Positions 49,889-58,199 of a stretch of 64,000 nucleotides of DNA are shown in pieces. A program made the translations under genes and the position numbers. Within the stretch, counting starts at the first letter, position 1. Each line of letters opens with the position of its first letter. Below the pieces are notes generated by a model. The model worked only from the letters and a program-made list of their open reading frames with translations, did not search any database and had not been told where the DNA came from. The stretch is taken from positions 1 through 64,000 of the forward strand of contig CAMCXL010000003.1 in assembly GCA_945883505.1 (NCBI GenBank). The letters run 5' to 3'. The stretch comes from Rhodoluna limnophila. Lineage in GTDB: Bacteria > Actinomycetota > Actinomycetes > Actinomycetales > Microbacteriaceae.

Positions 49889-51145
49889 ATGAAAGGCCAC
49901 CAAAAAATGACCAACTCAGATCAAGAGCCCAGTGGGCTAAGTCGCATCAACAGCTACAACAAGCAGTTCCTGTTCGATCCGCCGCCCACGCTCTCACCAG
50001 CAAAAGTGAAGAAAAAGCGCGATAAGGAAAAGCGTCTAACGTTTTTCACCGCCACCTCGGTTGCTGTCCTGGGCGCAATAATTGGAGCATCGGTGGGTGC
50101 CGGGGCAGGTGTTGTAGCTCACAACTATCTGACTAGACCCTCTGCGATTGTGGTCAATAACTTAGAAAACGTGAACTGGGCAACGGCAGCCTCAGCCACA
50201 GCTGCACCTTCAGTTGTTACCATCAGAGTTGCTGGGGGTTCCTCCGGCGGCAATGGCTCAGGTGTTGTGCTGACAAGCGATGGCTACATTCTTACCAACG
50301 CTCACGTAGTGAGTGTGAATGGCTCAACAGAAAATGTTCGACTATCGGTTCGAACCAATGACGGCGGAGTTTTCAGTGCCACTCTTGTTGGAGCAGATCC
50401 AACCAATGACTTGGCTGTAGTGAAGATCGAACCAACTAAGCCACTAACTCCAATTGTTTTCGCTGATTCTGCCAAGATCAATGTCGGCGATCAAGTAGTT
50501 GCCATCGGTGCCCCGCTTGGTCTGGAAGCTACCGTGACCAGGGGAATCATCTCAGCACTTAATCGAACCATTCAGGTTGCTTCATCGGAGTCACCGGATC
50601 AGTCAAGTCTGGAGTTTTGGTCCGGAAATACTGGCCGACCAATCAACTTGAACGTGATTCAAACTGATGCCGCGATTAACCCTGGAAACTCCGGTGGTGC
50701 ATTGGTAAATGACCGCGGAGAACTAGTTGGAATCAACGTAGCAATTGCGACCGCAGGATCTTTTGCTCAATCGGGCAACATCGGAGTTGGTTTTGCGATT
50801 CCGGCCAATGTTGCAAAGCGAATCGCAGATGAAATTATTGTCGGCGGTGAAGCAAGCCATGGGCTTTTGGGAGCACTGGTTTCCGACGCGATGTCATCAG
50901 ATGACGGAGCCGGATTCCCTATTGGAGTCCAGGTGGTTGAGGTGACCCCGGGGGGAGCTGCGGAGCTAGCCGGCATTAAAGCTGGCGATATCATCACCCG
51001 TGTTAATTCAAAGACAGTTACTACTGCCAGTGAACTAACGGCAGCCGTCAGGCAAGAGCCGGCCGGTTCTACAGTTAAGATTGAACTTATTAGAGAAGAC
51101 GTTCGATTGACCATCTACGTTGTTTTGCAGGACGCCAAAGAGTAA
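49889..51145 (+). CDS. HtrA/DegP-like membrane-anchored serine protease
   Basis: 418 residues from ATG 49889; ATG 49907 is also possible. One transmembrane helix (about 50-75, TFFTATSVAVLGAIIGASVGAGAGVV) anchors an extracytoplasmic trypsin-like domain. The triad is the histidine in LTNAHVVS, the aspartate in DPTNDLAVVK and the serine in NPGNSGGALV. A single C-terminal PDZ domain (about 325-410, GGAAELAGIKAGDIITRVNS) follows. It handles misfolded envelope proteins. In many actinobacteria an htrA lies between sigE/rseA and tatB; here the only htrA of the window is in this place instead. Confidence 0.94.
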   Translation: MKGHQKMTNSDQEPSGLSRINSYNKQFLFDPPPTLSPAKVKKKRDKEKRLTFFTATSVAVLGAIIGASVGAGAGVVAHNYLTRPSAIVVNNLENVNWATAASATAAPSVVTIRVAGGSSGGNGSGVVLTSDGYILTNAHVVSVNGSTENVRLSVRTNDGGVFSATLVGADPTNDLAVVKIEPTKPLTPIVFADSAKINVGDQVVAIGAPLGLEATVTRGIISALNRTIQVASSESPDQSSLEFWSGNTGRPINLNVIQTDAAINPGNSGGALVNDRGELVGINVAIATAGSFAQSGNIGVGFAIPANVAKRIADEIIVGGEASHGLLGALVSDAMSSDDGAGFPIGVQVVEVTPGGAAELAGIKAGDIITRVNSKTVTTASELTAAVRQEPAGSTVKIELIREDVRLTIYVVLQDAKE

Positions 51146-51160
51146 AAGGGGAATACCCAG

Positions 51161-51427
51161 GTGACAGAACCGGCTCCGCTCCAAACCGAAGAACTTGGCA
51201 CTGACACAACAACCGCTCCCAAGCTCCACGAACCCGGAGATCATGAGAGATTTTCTCACTACGTGAGAAAAGAGAAGATTGTTGAGTCAGCGGTAATGGG
51301 AACACCTGTGATTGCCCTTTGTGGCAAGGTGTGGATTCCAGGAAGAGACCCAAAGAATTTTCCGGTGTGCCCAGCCTGCAAGGAGATTCACTCGAAGCTC
51401 AAACCAGGCGACGAGGATAAAGGCTAA
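51161..51427 (+). CDS. DUF3039 family protein
   Basis: 88 residues, GTG start. The core HERFSHYVRKEKIVESAVMGTPVIALCGKVWIPGRDPKNFPVCPACKEI matches the actinobacterial DUF3039 family. One cysteine in ALCGKVW and a CPAC pair suggest a small zinc-binding fold. The function is unknown. It follows htrA by 15 bp on the same strand and is probably co-transcribed. Its stop codon overlaps that of convergent pncB by 4 nt. Confidence 0.85.
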   Translation: MTEPAPLQTEELGTDTTTAPKLHEPGDHERFSHYVRKEKIVESAVMGTPVIALCGKVWIPGRDPKNFPVCPACKEIHSKLKPGDEDKG

Positions 51428-52725
51428 ACAAATTTTGTGGGAATCGCCGGCTCACCTTTGGTGAGCCTTAGCGCACTAGAAGGCAAAGCCTTCTTCGCCA
51501 TTTGGTGATGCGATCTAGCCGCTTCGACGGCTTTTTTTCCAGTGGTTCCAGATTGAATCTCCCCATCGAGCATCAGGGGAATCAATAGTTCCCGGTCGCC
51601 AGAGGAAATAGTTCCTGGGTTTTTCGAACTTACCTGCTCAGTAATTGCAATCTGATTTTCGTCGTGAATTCGAACGGCATGTTTTCTTCCTCCGAGATTA
51701 GTTTTCTTAGCCGACTGCTTGGAAACCGCGAGCCACTCACCGGAGTCATTTTCGTAAGCCACCATTTTGTATACAAAGCCGGCTGCCGGAACTGAGGATC
51801 CGGTCACCACTGAAGTTCCCACACCGTAGCTATCCACCGGAGCAGCCGCTAGTGCGGCAATCGCATACTCATCAAGATCGTTAGTCACGGTGATCTTGGT
51901 GTTGTTCGCGCCCAATTTATCAAGTAGTGCTCGCGCTTTGGCAACTTCAATTGGTAGATCGCCCGAGTCAATCCTTACTCCCGCAAGCTTGGTCCCTGCA
52001 ACAGTTATGGCGTTTTGAATACCCGCTTCGATGTTGTAGGTGTCAACCAGAAAAGTTGTGTTTTCCCCAAAGGCCTCGAGCTGGGCAGCGAAGGCAAGTT
52101 GCTCACTCTCGTGAAGCAGGGTGAAAGCGTGCGAGGCAGTTCCCATGGTTGGAATTCCGTAACTTCGTCCGGCCTCAAGGTTAGAAGTTGCGCTAAAACC
52201 CGCGATGTATGAGGCCCTAGCTGCCGCAACCGCTGATGATTCACCGGTTCGGCGGGAGCCCATCTCAGAAACACTTCTCGGGCCGGCTGCGGTTACCATT
52301 CTGCTGGCCGCACTTGCCACTGCGCTGTCGTAGTTCAATACCGAAAGAATTAGGGTTTCCAGAATTACCGCTTCGGCAAAGCTTGACTCAACGATTAGCA
52401 CGGGGGAGTAAGGGAAGTAAACCTCGCCCTCGGCGTAGCCGAAGATACTGCCAGAGAATTTGTATGTCGATAGCCAGTTTGCAGTTGCTTGATCAACAAT
52501 GTCTTCTTGCAGCAACCACGAAAGCTCTTGTTCGCTAAATCGAAACTGCTCAATAAGTTCAAGCAATCTTCCGCTTCCGGCAAAAACTCCATAGCGGCGG
52601 CCACCGGCTAGGTTTCTGGAAAAAACTTCAAAGACACCTCTGCGGTGAGCTTTTCCAGACCGAAGGGCCGCTCGGAGCATAGTCAGCTCGTAGCGATCTG
52701 TTAGTAGGGCACTGGTTGAAAGCAC
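51424..52725 (-). CDS. pncB: Nicotinate phosphoribosyltransferase
   Basis: Converts nicotinate and PRPP to nicotinate mononucleotide in NAD salvage. 433 residues. The family motifs are LLTDRYELTML at residue 7, GSRRTGESSAVAAARASYIAGFSATSNLEAGR near 155, FLVDTYNIEAGI near 223 and VRIDSGDLPIEV near 247. The active-site histidine is expected in MGTASHAFTLLHESE. The GTG start at 52725 has TAGGCT 6 nt upstream. It is divergent from murI, in the same arrangement as in mycobacteria. Confidence 0.95.
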   Translation of the reverse strand: MLSTSALLTDRYELTMLRAALRSGKAHRRGVFEVFSRNLAGGRRYGVFAGSGRLLELIEQFRFSEQELSWLLQEDIVDQATANWLSTYKFSGSIFGYAEGEVYFPYSPVLIVESSFAEAVILETLILSVLNYDSAVASAASRMVTAAGPRSVSEMGSRRTGESSAVAAARASYIAGFSATSNLEAGRSYGIPTMGTASHAFTLLHESEQLAFAAQLEAFGENTTFLVDTYNIEAGIQNAITVAGTKLAGVRIDSGDLPIEVAKARALLDKLGANNTKITVTNDLDEYAIAALAAAPVDSYGVGTSVVTGSSVPAAGFVYKMVAYENDSGEWLAVSKQSAKKTNLGGRKHAVRIHDENQIAITEQVSSKNPGTISSGDRELLIPLMLDGEIQSGTTGKKAVEAARSHHQMAKKALPSSALRLTKGEPAIPTKFV

Positions 52726-52731
52726 AATCCA

Positions 52732-52737
52732 AGCCTA
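52732..52737 (-). promoter_or_regulatory. -10 element of a leaderless promoter (pncB)
   Basis: TAGGCT on the minus strand, 6 nt before the GTG at 52725. Confidence 0.6.
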
Positions 52738-52754
52738 GCCCGACGGGCCGGCAA

Positions 52755-52760
52755 TAGAAT
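52755..52760 (+). promoter_or_regulatory. -10 element of a leaderless promoter (murI)
   Basis: TAGAAT ends 6 nt before the GTG at 52767. It is divergent from the pncB -10, 17 bp away. Confidence 0.6.
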
Positions 52761-52766
52761 TGGGGC

Positions 52767-53579
52767 GTGAGTCAACCGCGAAGCAGTGCGCCAATTGGAG
52801 TCTTTGACTCCGGTGTTGGTGGCTTAACAGTTGCCCGTGCGATCATCGACCAGCTCCCGAACGAATCCCTAATTTACGTTGGCGATACAGCCAACACACC
52901 CTACGGCCCCAAGCCGCTGTCTGAGGTTCGTGAACTTGCCCTGGCGGTTATGGACAAGTTAGTTGATGAGGGAGTCAAGGTTTTAGTAATTGCCTGCAAC
53001 TCCGCCTCGGCGGCAGTTCTAAGAGATGCCCGCGAGCGCTATACCGAAGGGCGAGGAATTCCTGTTGTCGAAGTTATTCAGCCGGCTGTTCGAAGAGCGG
53101 TTGCCTCGACTTCGAAGGGCAAGGTTGGAGTAATTGGAACCCTCGCAACAATAAATTCTCGTGCCTATGAAGACGCCTTTGCAGCTGCCGTTGAAGTCGA
53201 GCTATTTAGTGCGGCCTGCCCGAGTTTTGTTGAATACGTCGAGCGCGGAATTACCTCCGGCCCAGAAATAATTGCTGCCGCGAAGCAGTATCTGGCTCCA
53301 TTGAAAGAAGCCGGTGTGGACACCTTGGTTCTTGGCTGCACTCACTACCCGCTCCTAACAGGCGCTATCTCACTGGTGATGGGCGCCGAGGTGAATCTAG
53401 TTTCTTCCGCGGAAGAAACCGCCAAGGATCTTTATAGGGTTTTGGTGGACAAAGATTTGCTTCGAGTAGAAACTTCTTCGCCAACTTTGAGCTTTCGCGC
53501 AACCGGTGACGCATCGGCATTTGAGAAATTGGCCAGAAGGTTTCTGGGACCAGAAGTTTCCACTGTGGAAAAGCTTTAG
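52767..53579 (+). CDS. murI: Glutamate racemase
   Basis: Makes D-glutamate for peptidoglycan, independent of PLP. 270 residues. The N-terminal [14 protein letters not shown], the first catalytic cysteine in [11 protein letters not shown] near residue 76 and the second in [11 protein letters not shown] near 188 are all present. The GTG start is set by the leaderless-type -10. It leads the set murI-rph-rdgB, with 15 bp to rph, the same order as in mycobacteria. Confidence 0.96.
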   Translation: MSQPRSSAPIGVFDSGVGGLTVARAIIDQLPNESLIYVGDTANTPYGPKPLSEVRELALAVMDKLVDEGVKVLVIACNSASAAVLRDARERYTEGRGIPVVEVIQPAVRRAVASTSKGKVGVIGTLATINSRAYEDAFAAAVEVELFSAACPSFVEYVERGITSGPEIIAAAKQYLAPLKEAGVDTLVLGCTHYPLLTGAISLVMGAEVNLVSSAEETAKDLYRVLVDKDLLRVETSSPTLSFRATGDASAFEKLARRFLGPEVSTVEKL

Positions 53580-53594
53580 AAATAGACTAGGAAG

Positions 53595-54338
53595 TTGAGT
53601 GACTTGGAAAGAGTAGACGGACGCAAGCCCGATCAGTTGCGCGAAGTAAGTGTCGAGCGCGGTTGGTCTGCTCATGCTGAAGGCTCGGCACTGATTAGCT
53701 TTGGCGAGACCAAGGTGCTTTGCACAGCTTCATTTACAAATGGTGTGCCGCGCTGGAAAGTTGGCAAGGGCGAGGGCTGGGTCACAGCCGAGTATTCGAT
53801 GTTGCCAAGGGCTACCCACACCAGATCAGACCGCGAAGCGGTCAAGGGCAAACTCGGCGGAAGAACTCACGAGATTTCCAGACTCATCGGTCGAGCTCTA
53901 AGGTCGATTGTCGACTTCAAGGCACTTGGGGAAAACACCATCGTGATTGACTGTGATGTTTTGCAGGCCGATGGTGGAACCAGAACCGCTGCCATAACGG
54001 GTGCCTACATAGCCCTGGTGGATGCAATCGAGTGGGGTAAGGCCAATGGTTTTATCGCTGAGAAAAAGAACCCACTTTCTGATTCCATTGCCGCAATTTC
54101 GGTTGGGATCATCGATTCTGTCCCGATGTTGGATTTGGCATACACCGAAGACGTTCGAGCAGAAACCGACATGAACGTTGTTGTTACCGGTTCCGGCAAG
54201 TTCGTCGAAGTTCAGGGCACCGCCGAAGCCGCACCTTTTGACCGCGCTGAACTAAATGCTTTGTTAGACCTTGCGCTAAAAGGAACTAGCGAATTAGCTC
54301 TAGTGCAGGCCAAGATTCTGGAAAGCCCGAGAGCCTAA
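53595..54338 (+). CDS. rph: Ribonuclease PH
   Basis: Phosphorolytic 3'-5' exoribonuclease that trims tRNA precursors. 247 residues, hexameric PNPase-like fold. [13 protein letters not shown] at the N-terminus, [22 protein letters not shown] near 54 and [24 protein letters not shown] near 116 are diagnostic. The start is TTG behind TAGGAAG. Three of the four tRNAs in this window lack an encoded CCA, so 3' trimming followed by CCA addition is needed for them. rdgB starts 1 nt after its stop. Confidence 0.96.
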   Translation: MSDLERVDGRKPDQLREVSVERGWSAHAEGSALISFGETKVLCTASFTNGVPRWKVGKGEGWVTAEYSMLPRATHTRSDREAVKGKLGGRTHEISRLIGRALRSIVDFKALGENTIVIDCDVLQADGGTRTAAITGAYIALVDAIEWGKANGFIAEKKNPLSDSIAAISVGIIDSVPMLDLAYTEDVRAETDMNVVVTGSGKFVEVQGTAEAAPFDRAELNALLDLALKGTSELALVQAKILESPRA

Positions 54339-54339
54339 C

Positions 54340-54915
54340 TTGCAGCTGGTACTTGCAACGCATAACCCTCATAAGGTCAAGGAAGTGGCGGCCATACTTG
54401 AGCCGATTGTTGCCGGCTTAACAATCGGAGGCTACGACGGACCTGAGCCGATTGAAGACGGTACTTCTTTTCTAGAAAACTCTCTAATCAAGGCAAGAGC
54501 TGCTTTTTTACACACCGGTCAAACTTCGATTGCCGATGACTCCGGTATTGCGGTTGAGATCCTTGGCGGTGCACCCGGTATTTTCTCTGCTCGCTGGTCG
54601 GGTTCAAAAGACGATGCTAGAAATCGTCAGCTGCTGCTTGCTCAGTTGGCGGATGTTCCAGAGGGTAATCGTCAAGCCAGCTTTATCTGCACAATCACTA
54701 TGGTCGGGCCCGATGGTGAGCAGAGCTTCACAGGAGTTTGGCCAGGGCGAATTGCATTTTCGGAAACGGGATCAAATGGCTTTGGTTATGACCCAATTTT
54801 TATCCCGGAGGGCTTTGAGGTTTCGGCTGCGGAGCTCGAGCCGCTGGTTAAGAACTCAACCAGCCACAGAGCGATGGCGCTTTCGCAACTGGCTAGCTAT
54901 TTGCGCCCCCAGTAG
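54340..54915 (+). CDS. rdgB: XTP/dITP diphosphatase (HAM1 family)
   Basis: Hydrolyses ITP, dITP and XTP to keep non-canonical purines out of nucleic acids. 191 residues. LVLATHNPHKVKEV at the N-terminus, SIADDSGIAVEILGGAPGIFSARW near 65 and GSNGFGYDPIFIPEG near 145 are the family motifs. The start is TTG, one base after the rph stop. Its last 12 bases are antisense to the 3' end of tRNA-Arg on the other strand. Confidence 0.95.
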   Translation: MQLVLATHNPHKVKEVAAILEPIVAGLTIGGYDGPEPIEDGTSFLENSLIKARAAFLHTGQTSIADDSGIAVEILGGAPGIFSARWSGSKDDARNRQLLLAQLADVPEGNRQASFICTITMVGPDGEQSFTGVWPGRIAFSETGSNGFGYDPIFIPEGFEVSAAELEPLVKNSTSHRAMALSQLASYLRPQ

Positions 54916-54975
54916 GATTCGAACCTACGCTCCCGCCTCCGGAGGGCGGTGCTCTATCCCCTGAGCTATGGGGGC
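54904..54975 (-). tRNA. tRNA-Arg (CCG anticodon)
   Basis: Acceptor GCCCCCA/TGGGGGC, D-stem GCTC/GAGC, anticodon stem CCGCC/GGCGG with loop CTCCGGA (anticodon CCG), T-stem GTAGG/CCTAC around TTCGAAT, discriminator G. CCA is not encoded. Its 3' acceptor strand overlaps the rdgB stop codon in antisense. Confidence 0.95.
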
Positions 54976-55103
54976 AATGCGTTCCAAGCCTAACAGCGTG
55001 GCTTCAAATGGGCCTTTCTCGGTATGATTTAAAAGAATTCCCTTTATTTACCTAAGGTGTTTCTCACAGCCGAGATCTTTGAATTCTTATTTAGCTCCTA
55101 ATT

Positions 55104-56774
55104 GTGAGGCCAATCTTGACTCCAGCGGAATTAGCTGTAGCCATTCGCCGCATCTTGGTTCAGATGCAAGCCGATGGCTCGCTCTCCGCGGCCGAGCTCC
55201 CTGCAGAGATTGTGGTTGAGCGACCAAAAAACCGTGAGCACGGTGACTGGGCTACTAACGCAGCAATGCAACTGTCTGGCACATTTAATCTAACCCCAAG
55301 AGCTTTTGCAGAGCTTCTGGCTCCACGAATCGAAGCCCTCGACGAGGTCTCCAAGGTCGACATTGCTGGTCCTGGGTTTATCAACATCACCTTGAATTTG
55401 GCAAGTGCTGGAATGCTTGCCAGAACAATCGTTGAGGCCGGCTCGGCTTATGGCAAGGGTGAAGCCCTGCTGGGGCTAAAGATGAACCTAGAGTTTGTTT
55501 CTGCCAACCCAACTGGCCCAATTCACATGGGTGGAACCCGCTGGGCAGCGGTGGGGGATTCGCTGGCTAGGGTTCTTGCTTTCCAGGGTGCGGAAGTCAC
55601 TAGGGAGTATTACTTCAATGATCACGGCGAGCAGATAGACCGCTTTGCTAGATCTCTACTGGCTCGCGCCAAGGGCTTACCCGCGCCCGAAGATGGCTAT
55701 GGCGGAGAATACATCGAGCAAATCGCTAATGCAGTGATGGCTTCTGCAACCAAGGACATTCTTGCGCTGGAGGACGAAGCTGCCCAGGAAGCATTTAGAG
55801 CAGCCGGTGTGGAATTGATGTTTCAGGAAATTCGTGAATCGCTTCACGAATTCGGAGTTGATTTTGACGTGTATTTCCACGAGAACTCGCTGCACGAATC
55901 CAAGGCAGTTGAAAGAGCGATTTCAAGGCTTCGCGAGCTGGGTCACGTATTTGATGAAGATGGTGCAATCTGGCTTCGCTCAACCGAGTTCGGTGATGAC
56001 CGCGATCGAGTGATCGTGAAATCTGACGGCAAGCCCGCCTATATCGCAGGCGATTTGGCTTACTACCTCGACAAGCGTGAGCGTGGATTCGATCGTTGCT
56101 TGATTATGTTGGGAGCCGATCACCACGGCTATGTTCAGCGCATGATGGCAATGTGTGCCGCTTTTGGGGATGAGCCTGGGGTGAACCTCGAAATACTTAT
56201 TGGTCAGATGGTTAATCTTTTGCGCGACGGGGAACCGGTTCGAATGTCCAAGCGAGCAGGTACCGTGGTGACCATGGAAGATCTGGTTGAGGCAGTGGGT
56301 GTGGACGCGGCTAGGTATGCGCTCGCAAGGTCTTCCTCGAACTCCCAGTTGGATATCGACTTGTCTCAACTTTCGAAAAAGACCAACGATAACCCGGTGT
56401 TTTATGTTCAGTACGCTCACGCCAGAACTCAGCAGGTAGCAGTCAATGCCAAGAGTATGAAGGTGGATCACTCAATGTTTGATCCAGCGCTATTGAATCA
56501 CCCCACCGAAACCGATTTGCTCGCCAAATTGGGAGAGCTCCCAAGACTTGCGCAGCAATCCGCTGAGTTTAGAGAACCTCATCGCATCGCAAGATACATT
56601 GAAGAAGTTGCCGGTAGCTACCACCGTTGGTATGACAACTGCCGGGTTATTCCTCTAGCTGATAAGCCGGTGGAAGCGATTCACTCCACCAGGTTGTGGC
56701 TAAATGACGCAGCCGGCGTGGTCTTGAGAAATGGGCTGGGCCTTCTTGGCGTTTCTGCCCCGGAGCGGATGTAA
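55104..56774 (+). CDS. argS: Arginyl-tRNA synthetase
   Basis: Class I synthetase, 556 residues. Domains: N-terminal tRNA D-loop-binding domain (about 1-110), Rossmann catalytic domain with the HIGH-type motif [12 protein letters not shown] near 138 after [13 protein letters not shown]-type RMSKRAGT near 388, and a DALR anticodon-binding domain. The HMGG spelling instead of HIGH is, from memory, usual in actinobacteria. The start is GTG. The 128-bp gap upstream, shared with divergent tRNA-Arg, holds a TATGAT (55023-55028) that may be a -10. It heads argS-lysA-hom-thrC-thrB-rho-prfA. Confidence 0.97.
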   Translation: MRPILTPAELAVAIRRILVQMQADGSLSAAELPAEIVVERPKNREHGDWATNAAMQLSGTFNLTPRAFAELLAPRIEALDEVSKVDIAGPGFINITLNLASAGMLARTIVEAGSAYGKGEALLGLKMNLEFVSANPTGPIHMGGTRWAAVGDSLARVLAFQGAEVTREYYFNDHGEQIDRFARSLLARAKGLPAPEDGYGGEYIEQIANAVMASATKDILALEDEAAQEAFRAAGVELMFQEIRESLHEFGVDFDVYFHENSLHESKAVERAISRLRELGHVFDEDGAIWLRSTEFGDDRDRVIVKSDGKPAYIAGDLAYYLDKRERGFDRCLIMLGADHHGYVQRMMAMCAAFGDEPGVNLEILIGQMVNLLRDGEPVRMSKRAGTVVTMEDLVEAVGVDAARYALARSSSNSQLDIDLSQLSKKTNDNPVFYVQYAHARTQQVAVNAKSMKVDHSMFDPALLNHPTETDLLAKLGELPRLAQQSAEFREPHRIARYIEEVAGSYHRWYDNCRVIPLADKPVEAIHSTRLWLNDAAGVVLRNGLGLLGVSAPERM

Positions 56775-56776
56775 TC

Positions 56777-58183
56777 ATGAGTTCAAATCAGAAAAAGTTT
56801 GCCCCGGAGTGGCTGCTAGAGCCAAAAGATATCAACTCGATTGAGCAATCGGTTTGGCCAAGCGGTCTTGCCAGAACTGCCAGCGGCGATGTCTCAATTG
56901 CTGGTGTGCCGGTTGGTCAACTTGCCACTCAATTTGGCACACCTCTCATGGTGATTGACCAGAATGACTTTTTTGCTCGAGGAAAGAAAGTAAAGAAAGC
57001 TTTCGATGACGCCGCCGCTCGAATTGGAACAAGTTCAAAAACTTACTACGCCAGCAAGTCACTTCTGACAACTGAAATAGTGAAGTGGATTGACAAGCTC
57101 GGTTTGAATCTTGATGTTTCCACCGGTGGAGAGTTAGCGCTAGCGCTGGCGGGGGGAATCAGCCCGGACCGAATTGGCCTGCACGGAAGCAATAAGTCCT
57201 TATTCGAAATAGGTAAGGCGGTCACTGCCAACGTTGGAACCATAGTTATCGATTCCGACATCGAGATCGAGCGAATTGCTTCGGTTGCTGGGGCGCAGGA
57301 CAAGATCCAGGCTGTGCGCATCCGCGTCAATTCTGGCGTGCACGCCCACACCCACGAGTACCTAGCAACGGCAAGAGAAGATCAGAAGTTTGGTATTGCG
57401 ATTTCTGACGTACCTGCTCTGGTTGAAAAAATCAGGTCACATTCTCACCTAAAGTTTCTGGGTCTTCATTCTCACATCGGTTCGCAGATTTTCTCGATGG
57501 ACGGCTTCATTGAGTCGGTGAGAAGACTTTTGCCGCTTCACAAGCAGCTACTTGCCGGCGGAGAAGTCCCAGAGCTGAACGTAGGTGGGGGCTTCGGTAT
57601 TAATTACACCTCCGCCGATAAGGCTCCAGAAATTGAGCAGTTTGCCGACCGCATTGCGGACGAGGTTGCCAAGATTTGCAGTGAACTTGAAATCAGCGTT
57701 CCGGTTTTGTGCTTTGAGCCAGGGCGAGTAATTTCAGGGCCCGCTGGCATAACCCTTTATAACGTGGGAACCATCAAGGATGTTCAGCTAAATGAGGACG
57801 GAGTTTCGGGGGTTAGAAAATACGTCAGTATCGACGGCGGCATGAGCGATAACGCCAGGCCAAGTCTTTACGGCGCCGACTACTCTCCGATTCTGGCATC
57901 GCGAGTTTCGAGTGCGGCGTCTGTCCTTAGCCGAGTTGTTGGTAAGCACTGCGAGAGCGGTGACATCGTGGTTAAGAATTGCTACCTGCCCGAGGACATT
58001 AGCCCGAATGATCTTTTGGCGGTTGCGGCAACCGGTGCCTATTGTCATTCCCTTGCCAGCAACTACAACTACGTCACCAGGCCAGCCATTGTTGCGGTCA
58101 AGGACGGCAGCGTGCAGCTAGTTCTTAGGGCAGAGACCGAAGCCGATATGTTCGCCCGCGACCCTGGGTACTCGGAAGAATAA
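56777..58183 (+). CDS. lysA: Diaminopimelate decarboxylase
   Basis: PLP enzyme that turns meso-DAP into lysine. 468 residues, fold-type III alanine-racemase-like barrel. The PLP lysine is in TYYASKSLLT near residue 92. The phosphate-binding GGGFGINY near 273, the FEPGRVISG motif near 314 and the catalytic cysteine region KNCYLPEDI near 397 are seen. It starts 2 nt after argS. With dapD and dapE at 21-23 kb it gives three DAP/lysine genes in the window. Confidence 0.96.
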   Translation: MSSNQKKFAPEWLLEPKDINSIEQSVWPSGLARTASGDVSIAGVPVGQLATQFGTPLMVIDQNDFFARGKKVKKAFDDAAARIGTSSKTYYASKSLLTTEIVKWIDKLGLNLDVSTGGELALALAGGISPDRIGLHGSNKSLFEIGKAVTANVGTIVIDSDIEIERIASVAGAQDKIQAVRIRVNSGVHAHTHEYLATAREDQKFGIAISDVPALVEKIRSHSHLKFLGLHSHIGSQIFSMDGFIESVRRLLPLHKQLLAGGEVPELNVGGGFGINYTSADKAPEIEQFADRIADEVAKICSELEISVPVLCFEPGRVISGPAGITLYNVGTIKDVQLNEDGVSGVRKYVSIDGGMSDNARPSLYGADYSPILASRVSSAASVLSRVVGKHCESGDIVVKNCYLPEDISPNDLLAVAATGAYCHSLASNYNYVTRPAIVAVKDGSVQLVLRAETEADMFARDPGYSEE

Positions 58184-58199
58184 GACAAGGTAGTTTGGA

